Assembly (NCBI GenBank): GCA_009760855.2
Contig: WPIO01000101.1
Location: forward strand, 918,001 to 982,000
Direction of reading: 5' to 3'
Source of the DNA: Cristatella mucedo
Taxonomy: Eukaryota; Bryozoa; Phylactolaemata; Cristatellidae
Length of the DNA stretch: 64,000 nucleotides
The translations under genes and the position numbers were made by a program. Positions 32,422 through 45,334 of the stretch are shown here, piece after piece. Each line of letters opens with the position of its first letter. Position 1 is the first letter of the stretch. Below the pieces are notes generated by a model. The model searched no databases and was not told the DNA's origin. It was given only the letters and a program-made list of their open reading frames with translations.

Positions 32422-32745
32422 ATGGCCACAATTCGATGGTTCCACGGTCGCCTGCTGGCAGCTGCACTTCCCAGCTTCTGCTCAGCCGTGCAGATACTCT
32501 CTTTCCACGAGACAAATCTCACTGCAGCCTATCGTGTGGATGCCACTTATTTGAATTACAGTATGTCCTCAAGGAAAAATGCCACCAAGAACGAGTTGCT
32601 TATGTCGTTAATGGTATACCTCCATAGTTCTTTTAAGTGGCTGCTTTCCGAATTGTATATGCCAAAACATGAGAATCCATGGGGGCATGCTGATGCTGCT
32701 ACTCTTGTTGCCGCTTTCTCGATCGGCTACACTTTTTATTGCCAT
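32422..32745 (+). CDS. Weak candidate: exon of a TLC-domain-like membrane protein
   Basis: The frame contains NELLMSLMVYLHSSFKWLLS and then HENPWGHADAATLVAAFSIG and YTFYCH, ending at the consensus donor CAT|GTAAGT in phase 0. The pattern LL.S....HS..., a PWG-like turn, and a hydrophobic segment ending in GY resembles the first third of TLC-domain proteins (TLCD1/2/4), where GY[FL]..D is conserved. The D is not visible here and no following exon with the HH motif was found. It may be a chance or decayed exon. Confidence 0.25.
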
Positions 32746-32761
32746 GTAAGTTAACGCAGGA

Positions 32762-32850
32762 TTCGAGTGCTGCAGCAGGAAATTCGTTGTTACCAACTGA
32801 AAGTGGGAGTGATTGCCACAAAGGCTATTCTGCCTCTATGCTAATGAGCC
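32762..32850 (+). mobile_element. SINE family 2 body fragment
   Basis: GATTCGAGTGCTGCAGCAGG followed by GTTACCAACTGAAAGTGGGA and GATTGCCACAAAGGCTATTC. This is the internal block of family 2, diverged. Confidence 0.5.
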
Positions 32851-35800
32851 TATTGAATCTGCGGACTCTTCTCTTTTTAGTTTAAAGGCCTGGGGCTAGG
32901 GCCTGCAGAGAAAACGCTTCAGCCAAAAGATTTAAGCCTGGTAAAGACAAAGGAAGTTCTTATACCCTGAGAGTGGAGTTGAGTGCTTAAGGAGGCTGGT
33001 ACTACTATAGCTCCTCAGCTTGGTATGTAGAGGCTAAGTCGCATCGGGACTAGTACGGAGCAATGATTTGAGAATAAAAACCACTCAAATGAAAAAGTAG
33101 TGGTAGTACTTTTATACTAGGAGACACGTAGCCGACTTTCTTTCTGCTTGATTCCAAGAGAGCACCCTTATTTAGATATACTGAGCGGTCTTTGTGGCAT
33201 TCACCACCAAGCACATTAAGCTGTAAGAATAAGATTAGACTGGGACTTATGTGTGACATGTGATGGCTTGCCATGTCTTCTGCATAAAGAATATAGCTGG
33301 ACTTAAAACACGAGATGATGATTTCATGACTTTGCCAAAAGATTTATAGCACACACTCTTAATTTCCAACTAATGTTAGCTGTAATGTGCTTCTTTGATT
33401 CATAATCAAAGTACTTTGTAAATCCGTAGGAAAATAATGGTTATGGAAATTGTTAAGGCTAAAAAGGTGTCGCTATTCCCTACATCAGGCTACAGCTTCT
33501 ATGCTGCTTCTGCTGTTGCTTCTGCTGCTGCAGTGATTGTGCACCTGAACTGCTGCCAGTACTCCTGATACTGTTTTTGAAGCTGATTTTCTGGTGCAGG
33601 TGCTGATCTGCTTCTGCTTCGGCCTGATGCAGCACTGCTACTGCTGCAGTTGCTGCAATTTCACTGCTGCCACTGCTTTGGCAGCTGAACTGCTGCAGAA
33701 TGGCTGCTGGTGCTGTTGCCACCACAGCTGCCGGTACTACAGCTGATTCTGCTGATTCTACTTTGTTTGTCGATTGATCATGCCAATCGGCCAAAACACT
33801 GTGCCCTTCTGAGCTACTATGAGTGCAACATATACAGCTTGCTATCCTATTAGTCTGGCCTATTGATATCGTTCCAGCAGCAATATGTTCCAAAATGTTC
33901 CAATAGCTATAGCTGTTGGAACATATTGGTTCAACTACTGCACCTGTGATTTATAGCAAAAATCCCCAATAACTAATAAGTGTTGGGTCCTAGTGTACTA
34001 TTCTAGTCTTTCTATTTTTTCTAAGCACAGTAGTTAATATGAACTCTCAAACAAAAAGTCGAGGTTTTTGGGAGCTTTTAACGCCCAAGTAGACATGTCT
34101 TTCTACAATTTGGGCTGAATTGTTCATGCTGCCACTGCGGCTGCTATTCCTGCTGCTGTAACTGCTTTTGCAGCTGCTGCTGCCACTGAGTTGCTGCAGC
34201 TGCTGCTGCTCCAGTTGCCTTCGAAGGCCAATCGGCCACACATCCCTGTATAGCTAGTACGAGTGCTACATGCATAGCTTGGTGCATCGTTTACTTGGAC
34301 TACTTATATCTTACCAGCAGTGATAGAAGCAGTGCTATACAACCCAGCACAGCCAGAATGGGCGCGGCCATGCTGCCTAGAGACAGTGCTAGCTCAGCTG
34401 TCACTGTACCATGGGAGCCATTTCTGCTAGATGCTCATATCTGCAAGAACTGCCTGAGCCATCGAGCATGGCATGGCTGCCATCATTTCGATTGCATGTA
34501 ATAAATAGCACGGAGGAGGTGGAAGCTCAGCCTTTGGCCTCTCACCCGAATCCACCGTGCGAGCAGCTGACATCTGTTTGGGCCCCGTTGGGATGCTGCA
34601 GGCTGGCAATTGGCAGGGAGCACGGAAAGCCTGCCCTGTAGGCTTAGCAAGCCTTCATTGGTCGACTTACTGGACATCCAGGTTCGTCGTCCGACATTTG
34701 CCAATTGCAGTCAGCCACTGCCACAAGCCAGGACTCACAGGGCTTTGATCTAAGTAAAGATTAGATGCCTGCTAATAATTTGAATAATAATTATCTAATT
34801 GAATAATTTGAATAATAATTATCTAAATTATCTAATAATTATTATCTAAGTAAAGATTAGATGCCTGCCGTAATGAAAATGATAATAGTAATAATAATAA
34901 TAATAAAGATATGAGCCCAACACAGGCACCTGCTTCATCGGTCACTGCTTCTGGCAGATGCTGCTGCCACTTGGCAATCGCTAATAAGATATTACTGGCA
35001 GCTCCCGGCTGTATGTCGGGGGGGGGTTAACCACTGTACAGGACCCCAATGCCAGAGAGATACAAGGGACTAAATGTGAAAAGACAAAAGGTATGGGCGA
35101 ACGATCATCGATTTGGTTGACAGGCAGAGCAACCCAGACTGAGCTGCTGAGCAAAATTGTGATCCCTAGACCAAGAATAATCTCAGCCTTGGTTGCACTG
35201 AGGTGGACCATCAGCCAAGCCCTTCGACCCCTCCCCCTCATTCCCTACAAATACCAGCGACTGCAATAATCAAGTACTCAGAGGTGCTGTGCGCCATGGT
35301 GCGACCAGGTATTCCTAGAACTAATTTGTCGCTTTCACTTGATTGCATAGCAGCAAATAACGTTGGCCAAACTATCGCACTGGCTCGCAGTGAAGACGCT
35401 GTGGCTGGCTAGCTTATATTCAGGGTGTACTTCAATAATTGTTCAATAATAGTTTAAATGCTTTCATACTTTCGTCGTTACTAATGCCGTATCGACCGCT
35501 TGCAGATCAGTTGTGGGCAATTGCACCAATATGTTTGGCTATACCAACCAGACTGAGCTACACTTAAGCTAATGGTACACTTTAAGCCGCAGACCATCAG
35601 CTCGAGAATATATTAGCGAATCGGCCTCGGCTTTCCCTCGGCCTGCAGTTGTTCCTGGACCGAAAATTAATTTTGCTGCTGGCTATTGCTCCCTGCAGGA
35701 GACCGACGTCGTTGCTTTGAGGTTCCCAGTCAGTGGAACTCAATTCCGAAACTCCATCTCGGAAACAGTTTCCTGGCTTCCACCTGCAAGCTCCACTAGA

Positions 35801-36985
35801 CTGTAGACATTTTGATGCGGGCGTTTTGAAGTTTATGTATATTCTTTACAGCCCCTATGGCCTCTTCTTATCTTGGCATAAGGTTGGATGGCAGTAATCA
35901 TTTACACTGAATGTACATCATGGCAAGCATATTGAGTTTAGGAGGCTTTGATGCAGCGACAGACTTTAGCATTTTATGAGGGGCAGGAGTCATAGCTTGA
36001 GGGCTATATCTGAACTTTAGGGCCTCCACACGTCAGTGTTGTTCGGAGGGCTAGAGTTTTTTCTCACATCAATCGATGGACTATTGGGCTGTTCACAGAA
36101 TAACATCCTTAGAATGAGCTCAATAAATGCGTTATAAAGTACCTACGCGGTAGACGCTTTGATTCACAGCCTTAAATTGTAGGTCATAATCCGAAAATTG
36201 CTAGAATAAACCGACTCACAGAGCTTGAACGCAGTGACGACAGTGACGATTCTGTGCCGGCCAATTCGTCCATCTCCCAGGAGCGTGTGAAAATAGTGGA
36301 AACGTAGGACGTCGGACGCAGGCGACTTTTGGAGACAGTATGCTAAACTCCTGATGAGGACGATATGCTCTTTATGGGGATTAACGTTTAATTAGGGTAA
36401 TAGCAATGCTCGGATACGACAGCATTCTCAGATGCTTGACCGGTGGAGCAAACTGCGACTGAGCAAGCGAGAGAGGATAGAGCGAGGGATTGCTCTGCAC
36501 TTGTTAAGTAAACCCCCAGATGTCAGTCGCTCAGCCCACGGCCAAGGTTTGCCAGCCATTTTCATGTTACTGATCATTATAATACTTTGCCAAACGCTGA
36601 CTCGGCATTTGATGGTGGAGATAAGTCCCAGACGCAAGGGGAAACGTCTGAACCTTAGGGGGTACCAGCTAGGAGTGCCTTTAGAAGTGATTTCGGAGAA
36701 CTAGAATATTTTCTTCAGTTTTCATTGTTGCATAACTGGGTTGTTCGTACGACAGCACCCTTAAAAGGAGCTCTGTAAATGCTGTGTAATATACCAATTG
36801 GGTCGACTCATCACATCCTAGTTTTAAAAGGTTATCAGTTAAAGAGGAAATTGTTAAATCAATTACTCAGGCTGCCGTGCGGCACCGTGTAATTTTGCTC
36901 CGATTGGCATAGATATTAGCGTACTTGTAGCAATTGAATCTCTGATCCTAATACTGTGAAAACTAAACGCACAGTACGTTTTCCT
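32851..36985. other. Repeat-rich non-coding stretch
   Basis: It contains repeat block X (33250-33720), a second CTG-rich patch (34120-34220), an AT-rich patch with a 22-bp direct duplication (34752-34773 and 34847-34868), and otherwise motif-free sequence. No gene is supported. Confidence 0.5.
33250..33720 (+). repeat. Dispersed repeat block X, copy 1 (ends CTG-rich)
   Basis: It matches 53090-53560: AGAATATAGCTGGACTTAAA against AGAATATAACCAGACTTCAA, GGAAATTGTTAAGGCT against GGAAATTATTAAGGCT, and a shared AGCTTCTATGCTGCT entry into imperfect CTG repeats. Confidence 0.75.
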
Positions 36986-36989
36986 TTGC

Positions 36990-37735
<746 letters not shown>

Positions 37736-37739
37736 TTAA

Positions 37740-38070
37740 CGTAAATGGTAACCTAATATTGTTTTTTTTAAAGCCCAGTTCTTGTATCTTCAGAAAATCA
37801 TTTTGACAATACAAATTTACCTCACTGTGCCTTTTATTTAGGCACGAACATTTAGCACTCAAGCCCACACACTTTTTAAATGGAGGAACGAAAAGAACTT
37901 TCTAAAATTTAGGCATTTATTTCAGCTTATGTCAAGCTCCTCAACCTAATATTTGCATGCCCTTCGTCTGCAGCTTGACATGAGTGCACCGATCCCACAA
38001 CGCCAGAGAAGCGCCTGACCGGAGGTGCTCGACGTAACGGCCCGGCCAGTCACAGGCACGTGGATGAAGG
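37740..38070 (+). repeat. Dispersed repeat block Z, copy 1
   Basis: It matches 59930-60250: CAAGCCC.C..CTTT followed by GGAGGAACGAAAA, AATATTTGCATGCC, GCAGCTTGACATGA and GTGCTCGACGTAA.GGCCC. Confidence 0.8.
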
Positions 38071-38854
38071 GTAGGCTCCTCTTTGCCTCAAAAGTACCGT
38101 CATCCCTGCAACGCTTCCAGGCACGTGATCAGTGCTACTTCTTGTGCCTGCAGCCCGGTAATGCAGCACTGGCTAGGCTGGCTGGCTGATGCAGCTGCAC
38201 ATGCCTCTGAGCCACCATCAGACACAGATTGAGAATTGGAATTGGTGCGGGTCGATGCCTCTGACTTGGTCAGACCCTTAACTATTAAATTAGAAATGCT
38301 GTCCAATTAGAGGAAAGCAGCTTTGCTTCTGGTCAACGCCTAGTCATACGCACATGCAAGTCCAACTCACTCCCTCTAGACTATTGTCCTTCAATTACAT
38401 TAACACAAGACTCACGTCCTTCGATTCATTAACACAGGGGTCATGTCCATCGATTCCGTGAACTATCTGGATGTCTACATGCAGGAAGGCCACGAGTGAC
38501 CTTATCCTGAAATTCGTCTTCTAGTAAAAGAAGACTACTAGTTCTCTAGATCCTTTTCCCACTGTTCTTCTTCTTATGATACTTGGATCTGCTGCAGCCA
38601 TGCTTAACTAGCATAATAAATTTGTCCTTACCTCTAGGTCAGGTCCCTACACCTACACACTTAAAAAGGCTGTAGTGAGGCCAATAACTAAGAAAGCAAC
38701 CTTAGACAAAGAGGACTAAGAAGTTTCTAGTTTTGTCCAGTTTCCTTCTTCCGTTTTCCGTCTTTCCAGCTTCCGTCCAGTTTCGCTTCTTCGTTACTAT
38801 CAAAGAAACTAGAGCGACTTGTGTCAGACCAACTGAACTCTTACATTGACACAT

Positions 38855-39028
38855 GATAATAGTAACACACTTGATAAAGCACCCTTAAAGAACTCAATCT
38901 ATATCTAAAGGTTTTACATTTGCCGTAAAGGAAGCACAATTAAAGATTAGTGGTACCGTGCTCAATAAACAACAAGATTAACATTGATTAGGGGTGATTT
39001 GCACAGGATCAGCATATAAGTGTAGTTA
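38855..39028 (-). mobile_element. LINE 3' end nested inside the LINE, reverse
   Basis: On the plus strand it reads TAATAGTAACACACTTGATA, AAGCACCCTTAAAGAACTCA and on through the reversed 3' UTR. The host LINE frame resumes near 39029. The insert is of the same family as its host. Confidence 0.75.
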
Positions 39029-39581
39029 GTGACATCAAACCCTGCAAGTAAGTTCCAGTGCAGGTTTAGAAGTAATCACTCCACAGAGTCAGCATTGCTC
39101 CAGCGGGTATATAACGACCTTCTCTGGAATGCAGACTTAGATAACACTGTTGATCACAAAGTCCTTGAGCGCCTTGCATCTGGCCTGGGCATCACTTGGC
39201 ATTGTACTGCAATGGTTTAGGTCCCATGTCAGTGGCAGAATCCAGAGTATTAATGCGACCCGAAAAAGATCATCCGACGAACCACTTAAGCACGGGGTAC
39301 CTTGGAGCTCTGTGCTCTGTCTGCTTCTTTTCACAGTTTCAACTCTCCTTTTGCTGATGTGATGTAATGTAATGTATCTCCGTCTGTAACTCCACAAAGT
39401 CATAAAGACCACGTGGGTGTTACGCAGGAGAGTTTTGTATAGCGCACTCACAGCCTGAGCGGCTTTCGGTATCGCCAAGCACAATCTAGGCTTTAGCTTC
39501 TATGGCTATGACACTCAGTTGTAACTTTGCTTAAATGAAGCACTTCGAATTTTTTACACACTCTTGCTGCATGTATTGATG

Positions 39582-39762
39582 CCGTGATGGCACACTGGGT
39601 AAAGCGGTTGCTTTCATGACTTCGGTCCCGAGGTCGTGGGTTCGACTCCTGTGGTGAGCGATCCTTCATCGCCACTGCAAGCGGTGGTGATAGCCGTAAA
39701 GGCTCTTCTGTCGCTATACGAAAGGAGGCTGTTTAAGTAGCTAGGATTTATTTATTTTGATG
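39582..39762 (+). mobile_element. SINE family 2, near full length
   Basis: The head CCGTGATGGCACACTGGGTA, AAGCGGTTGC and B box GTGGGTTCGACTCC are followed by the family body (CGCCACTGCAAGCGGTGGTG, ATAGCCGTAAAGGCTCTTCT) and GTTTAAGTAGCTAGGATTTA. Confidence 0.88.
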
Positions 39763-40599
39763 CCATCTGCACATTGATACAAGCAAACTTTCTCAAATTG
39801 AATGATGATAAAACATGCTTTCTAGTTATGGGAATGCCACGGGTGATTCAGAAATTGGAAAACCTGACACTCGAAATTGGCTCCGCCAGTATATCTCCTA
39901 TTGAATCAGCTCAAAATCTAGGTGTCATGTTCCAATGTGACCTTTCTTTATACGACCACATCAGCTCCACAGTCAAGCTGCCTACTTTCAGTTGAATAAT
40001 TACTAACATTTTGGCATTTTTAGACAAGGGTATCACATCTAAATTGGTTCATGCATTTCTGGCATCCCGTCTCGACTTTTGCAGCTTACTTATTGCTGAT
40101 CTACCAGCCTGTGCAGTCAGGTACTTACAGTTGGTGCAAAACTCTGCAGCTAGGCTTCTCTGTCGTGAGCCTCGCAGTTGCCACATCACACCACTTCTCG
40201 CCAACTTGCACTACCTACTAGTCAAGAACGCATTGAGTTCAAGGTTGTCACTCACTATTAAGCTCCTTCATTGTTTGACTCCGGCATAAATGTCAGAGCT
40301 ACTACTCCACCAGGCTAAGCATCGTAGGACCAGTGTTTCGGAATCTCATTGTTTATCTACACCTCGTACGAACTTCAAAACCGTTGGATACCATGCAATT
40401 TGCTCCTACGCTCCCAAAGTTTGGAACTCATTACTGACACACGTCACAACGTCCCCTGACATGAAGACATTCTAAAGAAGCTTAAAATGTACCTGTTTAT
40501 TACAGCATTTAGTGTTTCTTTGTGTGATTTGTCCTTCGAGTGCATATACCTGCTTACACTGTGCCTGCTGCTTTCGGGTATTACCACCGAACATTTGGT

Positions 40600-40752
40600 G
40601 TAAAGAAAACTTTATTCATTTGTATTGTGCCCTAAGAGAACTTAATCTCTATTCTGCCGCTTCACATATGCCTCGGGGCTCGAGCCCACGACCTCTGCCA
40701 GACCTTGGTTGGGGTGAGCACCTTAACCGCTGGACCAAACCAGCTCAGCGGT
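40600..40752 (-). mobile_element. SINE family 1, near full length, reverse
   Basis: On the minus strand: GCTGGTTTGGTCCAGCGGTT, AAGGTGCTCACCCC, GTGGGCTCGAGCCCCGAGG, then the AATAGAGATTAAGTTCTCTT tail. It lies inside the 3' UTR of the LINE at 38470-40836. Confidence 0.88.
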
Positions 40753-40836
40753 AATTCGCAGCACCTGTTGTGCCAAGAGAGAGATTCGGCTCACTGAGGG
40801 CGCTATGCAAATTGATTATTATTATTTTATTAATCA

Positions 40837-41540
40837 ATAGCGAAGTAAAGGACCAATACAATGATGCATTTGCATATTTATATCAAGCACCGAGATTGCT
40901 GGTGACAAACGACTGCTGAGCTAGCTAGCAAAGCAGTAAAGGACCAATCAAAAGGATGCGCCGTTGTAAGAGGATCACATAAAAAGTAGCCGACTCATAA
41001 AGCAAGTGCTACTAGGACAGGTCATAAATCCAGTCACGCAATCAGGGGCATGACTATTTGCAAGTCAAAGCTGGAATGTCACTAAAACAGAAACTTTGCC
41101 TGTCGATTAAATGGACGATCGACAGACACCGATTACGACTGTTCCTCCAACTTGGCTAATTTATTTTTACAATTCCTTTCCTAAAAATATTGTCACGCGA
41201 ATTTTCAAAACATCACCAAAAGCTCAATGGTTATTTGAGGAAACTTGTTGAGTTTTCCTTTGGGATATGGTTTTCACAAATACAAACTAACGGTTCATTG
41301 AGACTAAAGCTTCCTTTACGGCATATTAAAAGTGCCTAGAAAGCGATACGTTCTATGAGGGCGCATTATGCATACATGACGGGAAGCCGGAAGAGCCTAA
41401 CTGTCGCTGTTCGTTGCACGAACTCGTTGACGTGGCGGTCACGTCTTGCATGGGTAGGTGAACCACCAGTGCACACGTGCGCCTTATGCCGACGCCACTC
41501 TCGCACCGCCGCGGCGCTGGTTGTGCTCGCAGTCCAGATG
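40837..41540. other. Non-coding, with a LINE tail at 41325-41372
   Basis: Nothing is recognised in 40840-41320. A short LINE 3' end (GCATATTAAAAGTGCCTAGA) precedes a 170-bp GC-rich stretch bordering the foldback region. Confidence 0.5.
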
Positions 41541-42451
41541 ATTGCGGTTCGACGAACTACCGCAATCCACTACAATCCACTCTAATGAGACTTATCAGGC
41601 ATTGGCGTTAGAGAGCTCAAACTTTGATCGGACATTGTAGAAAACCTTCGATTTTGTATATTCACCAGATTTCACGTCAATGTTTGCGTGCTCACTTATG
41701 CAAAAGTACTGCAACGCCGGAGGTCTGCTCTGCAATCCACTTTAGTTCGCTTCAATTGCATCGCAAATCAAAGCTCCAAAAAGTTTGGACTATCAAACTA
41801 GGCTACGTTGAAAATGTACTGAACAGATTTAGCGCGATTCCGCTCACGCGATCTCACGAAGTCTGCTGAAATAATTTGCAGCCACCCGGGCCGATACCGC
41901 AATCCGCTGCGTTCCACCGCGAAACGGAAGAAATCCAGTTCGAAAAGCTCCTCTTTTCATCGGATGTAAAATCTGCAGAAGTTGTGCTCACAAAATTTCA
42001 CTTGCACTGGCGCGGTCGTTCTCGGGGGGGGGTGCGCTGCAATCGACTGCAATAGGCCGGTCTAATACCACAGTTCACTCCAATCCACCGAATCCACCAT
42101 AAATGCCCAGAAATAGATTGTGCGTCGAGCTGCAGCGTTATTGCATGTTGCAGCGCACAATTTTATGTGCACAACCACTTAAAACTTAAAACGATGCATC
42201 TGCTCATTCCGGCAATGCACGGCAATCGCCCCAATGACCCGGGAAAATACCACGATCCACTCTATTCCACTGCAAACCGTCCTTAATCGCCAACGTGAAG
42301 CTTTAATTTAAATTGCATATACTCAGTTCAAAGTGCACCCACAATATTTCACTCTATTGTGCATACGCGTTCTAATGCAACGCGCTGCAATCGGTTGCAA
42401 CGGCCAGGTCTTATACCGAAATCCACCTTAGTCAGCCGCAATCCGTTGGAT
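41541..42451 (+). repeat. Foldback-repeat unit A (partial)
   Basis: It starts GCGGTTCGACGAACTACCGC and holds about five ~165-bp monomers with cores such as GCAATCGACTGCAATAGG. It is cut off at GCAATCCGTTGGATAGCT, where unit B starts. Confidence 0.8.
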
Positions 42452-45200
42452 AGCTGGTTCGACGAATTACCGCAGTCCACCGCGATCCACTCTAATTAGG
42501 CTAACAACGACCACATGCAAGCGTTGCCGAGCTCAAATTTTGCCCTGATATTGTGGTCCACGTTCGAATTTAACTGTTCACCAAATTTCATGTCGCTGCG
42601 CGCACGTGAACTTATGCAAATGAGCTTTGACGCCGGACGCCTGTACCGCAATCCACCGCAATCCATTCTAGTTCTCGTCAAATCCACCCCAAATCTGCTG
42701 CGAACAGCTCCAAAAAGTCTGGAATATTGAACTACGCTACACGTACAATGAACCCCAGACAATTTCGCGCGATTCCGCCCACGCGTTCTCACAAAGTTCA
42801 CTGAAATGAGATGGCAGTGGCCCCGGCCACTAACGCAAACCGCTGCATTCCACCACGTAACGAAAAAAATCCCAATCGAAAAGTTCCTTTTTGAATGTAT
42901 GTGACAGAAAACTCTGCGACAATTGCATTTACAAAATTTCACTTGCACTGGTATGGCCGTTCTCCCGAAATGCGCTGCAATCAACTGCAGTAGCCCGGGC
43001 TAATACCGCAATCCACTTTAATCCACCGCATAAAAAAGTACCTTTCGCCGAGCTCCAGTTTTTATTGGATATTAAAGTGCAACGTGATGTGTGCACAACC
43101 ACGTAGAATATAAAATATTGTGCCATCGCGCACTGTGGCAATGGGCGGCAATCGTGCGAAATGACCTGGAAAGCTTCAGAAATCCACTCTATTCCACTGC
43201 AAAGCATCCTCAAATCGCCTCGCGACGCTCTAATTGGCATTGCATATACGACTAGCCTCAGTGAAAAGTGCACCCACAAACTCTCGCTCCATAATACACA
43301 AGCGTTCTCATGCAATAAATTTCAATTGATTGCAACGGCCAGTCACATACCACAATCCACTTTACTCCGCCGAAATCCGCTGCAATCCGTTACGCAGCGA
43401 TCAGAACGCGTGCACTAGAAGCTCTAATTACGATTGCACGCTGCTCTACTCTTCGGGTCTTGTGTACTCGCATAACTTCAGGGTAATTGTCTCGGCCATT
43501 CTGCAGCAATGCACTGCAATCGACTGCAACTGCCCGGGCCAGGACGTCAATTTACCACAACCAGCCGAAAAACGACCAGAACACGTGCACTTTAAAGCTC
43601 TAATAGTGACTGTACGTTGCTCTAATTTTTCTTTATTGTGTAAACCCACATCTCCTCGATCATTCGGCAGCAATGCACTACAATGGCTCGGGCCAGAATG
43701 TCAATCTATACCAATCTCATGCAAAATGCCCTGAAATCGGTTTCGCACTGGTCCAATTTTTAATGAATTTTACAAAGCACACTGGTTAAAGTCAACCACA
43801 TCATTTCAAGCAATTTCGCTTGTACAATCTTGAGCAATGCATGGCAATCTACGGCAACGGCTCGGCTCGAAGCAGCAATCCACTACAATCCTTGGTAAGT
43901 TGACACTAAAATGGCTACACGAAGTGCCGATTGCCATCGCATTTCAAATTTCTTTGTGCTAAAAGTGAAATCGTAGGAATTTCAAGCTGTTTTGCACGTT
44001 AATTGTCTACAATACACGGCAATCAACAGCAATTGCAGGGACCCATACCGAAATCCGTGGCAAATCGACGAGAAATCGCCTGCACCAACCTCCAATTCTC
44101 ATTCCATGTAACATCTCACTGCGTGCGCACATACTTTCAACCCTTTCAACCAGCGCTGACCGTTCAATCTTGGGCAATGCATGGCAATGGCACGGGCAAA
44201 TACGGCAATCCATTAGGGTCCATCGCAAATCACTGGAAAGTGACTGGGCCAAGATCAAATATACCTTACCTGTCACAGCCCACTGTGTTGAAAGTGCAAT
44301 AAAATCCTTTCAACCAATCGCGCATGTACAATCGTGAGCAATGAACGGCAATCGACAGCAATATTCTGGGCCAATACCTCAATTCCCGGTGAATTGAAGA
44401 GAAACTGGCAGCGTGGAAGCCTCAATTGTCATTACATATAACATTCCACTGCGTCCAAAGTAAAACCGTGGAACTTTCAAGATGTTTTGTTTGTTAACTG
44501 TCAGCAATGCACGGCAATCAACAGCAATGGTAGGGGCCGATAGCGAAATCGGTGAAAAATTGACAAGATTTGCTGCAATAAACTGCAACTTTCATTCCAG
44601 GTAACATGTACCTGTGCGCGTAATGTTCACCTATGGTGTACGTTCAATCGACGGCAACCCACGGCAATCAACGGAAATGGCCCAGGGAAATACGCCAATC
44701 CACAATGGACAGTTACAAATGCACCGACAGTTGCTGAGAAAAGCTCAAAATTGTCTTGCGTATTGCACTACACTGCAATAAAAGTGCAGCCACATCTTTT
44801 TATACAATCAACAAAGGCACAATCGAGGGCGCACGGCAATCGACGGCAATGGCCGGTCTCTGCATCAATGTGGTTCAAATTTGCTGGAAATTGGCTGTTT
44901 AAATTTATAATTAACCTACCACATAACGCTCACTGAGGGTAAGCTGTCCTTTATCGAATTCAATCTTGGGCAGTCCATGGCAATCGACGGCAATTGTCCG
45001 AGACAATACGGCAATCTGTGATTAGCTGTTACAATCACAAACGAAGCTGGTGGGTAACGATCACATTGTTCTCGCGTAACAGTGTGCTGCATTAAAAGTG
45101 CAACCGCATCCTATCAACCAAACTTGAACTTACATATGAGGGCAATGCGCGGCAATCGACGGCAACGGCCTGGAATAATACGAAATCCGATAGAAGCGTA
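42452..45200 (+). repeat. ~165-bp monomer array, unit B
   Basis: Cores of the type GCAATGCACGGCAATCGACG recur near 42970, 43137, 43313, 43507, 43670, 43832, 44010, 44175, 44340, 44505, 44650, 44827, 44972 and 45140, a mean spacing near 165 bp. Many cores are followed by the short palindrome GGCCCGGGCC or a variant and then AATACCGCAATCCAC. Confidence 0.85.
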
Positions 45201-45334
45201 CACACTCAACTCAAGTTGTGAGACCAGGGGTATATGTCAAGCGATCGTACCAGGTTAGGGAGACCTTGTGGTTAGCTGAAAAAACATGTCACCGACCCTC
45301 CACGGCCAGGTGCCGATGAGTGCTAAAATATCAT

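Larger units (their letters stand above)
38470..40836 (+). mobile_element. L2/CR1-group LINE with three nested insertions
   Basis: RT begins near 38490 (GCCACGAGTGACCTTATCCTG, encoding ATSDLILKF). It continues through FRSNHSTESALL (39060) to the C-terminal part (LKLNDDKTCFLVMG at 39790, then LACNS/LHYL-type region to 40480) and ends with GGCTCACTGAGGGCGCTATG and (ATT)n at about 40836. It is interrupted by a reverse LINE 3' end (38855-39028), a family-2 SINE (39582-39762) and a reverse family-1 SINE (40600-40752). Frameshifts and a YADD-region gap make it non-functional. Confidence 0.85.

Noticed and set aside
33480-33720. CTG/CAG-rich stretch that could be a polyglutamine or poly-leucine exon.
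   Set aside because: The repeats are imperfect, interrupted by stops on both strands, and shared with the non-coding copy at 53390-53720.
38100-38306. Minus-strand frame (SEASTRTNSNSQSVSDGGSE) with upstream bases resembling the entry to the last MAX exon.
   Set aside because: Similarity is limited to about 15 bases around TTGGACA..TTTCTA and general Ser/Ala-rich composition. No bHLH exon lies upstream on that strand.
42496-42984. Long open frame (162 codons, minus) and others across 41.5-51.5 kb.
   Set aside because: They lie entirely in the ~165-bp monomer array, change frame between units and contain no known domain. They are products of the repeat.
42452-45200. Regular spacing of similar short motifs, at first sight like a CRISPR array.
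   Set aside because: The spacers are themselves related, the repeats are imperfect and longer than 150 bp in period, and the DNA is eukaryotic.
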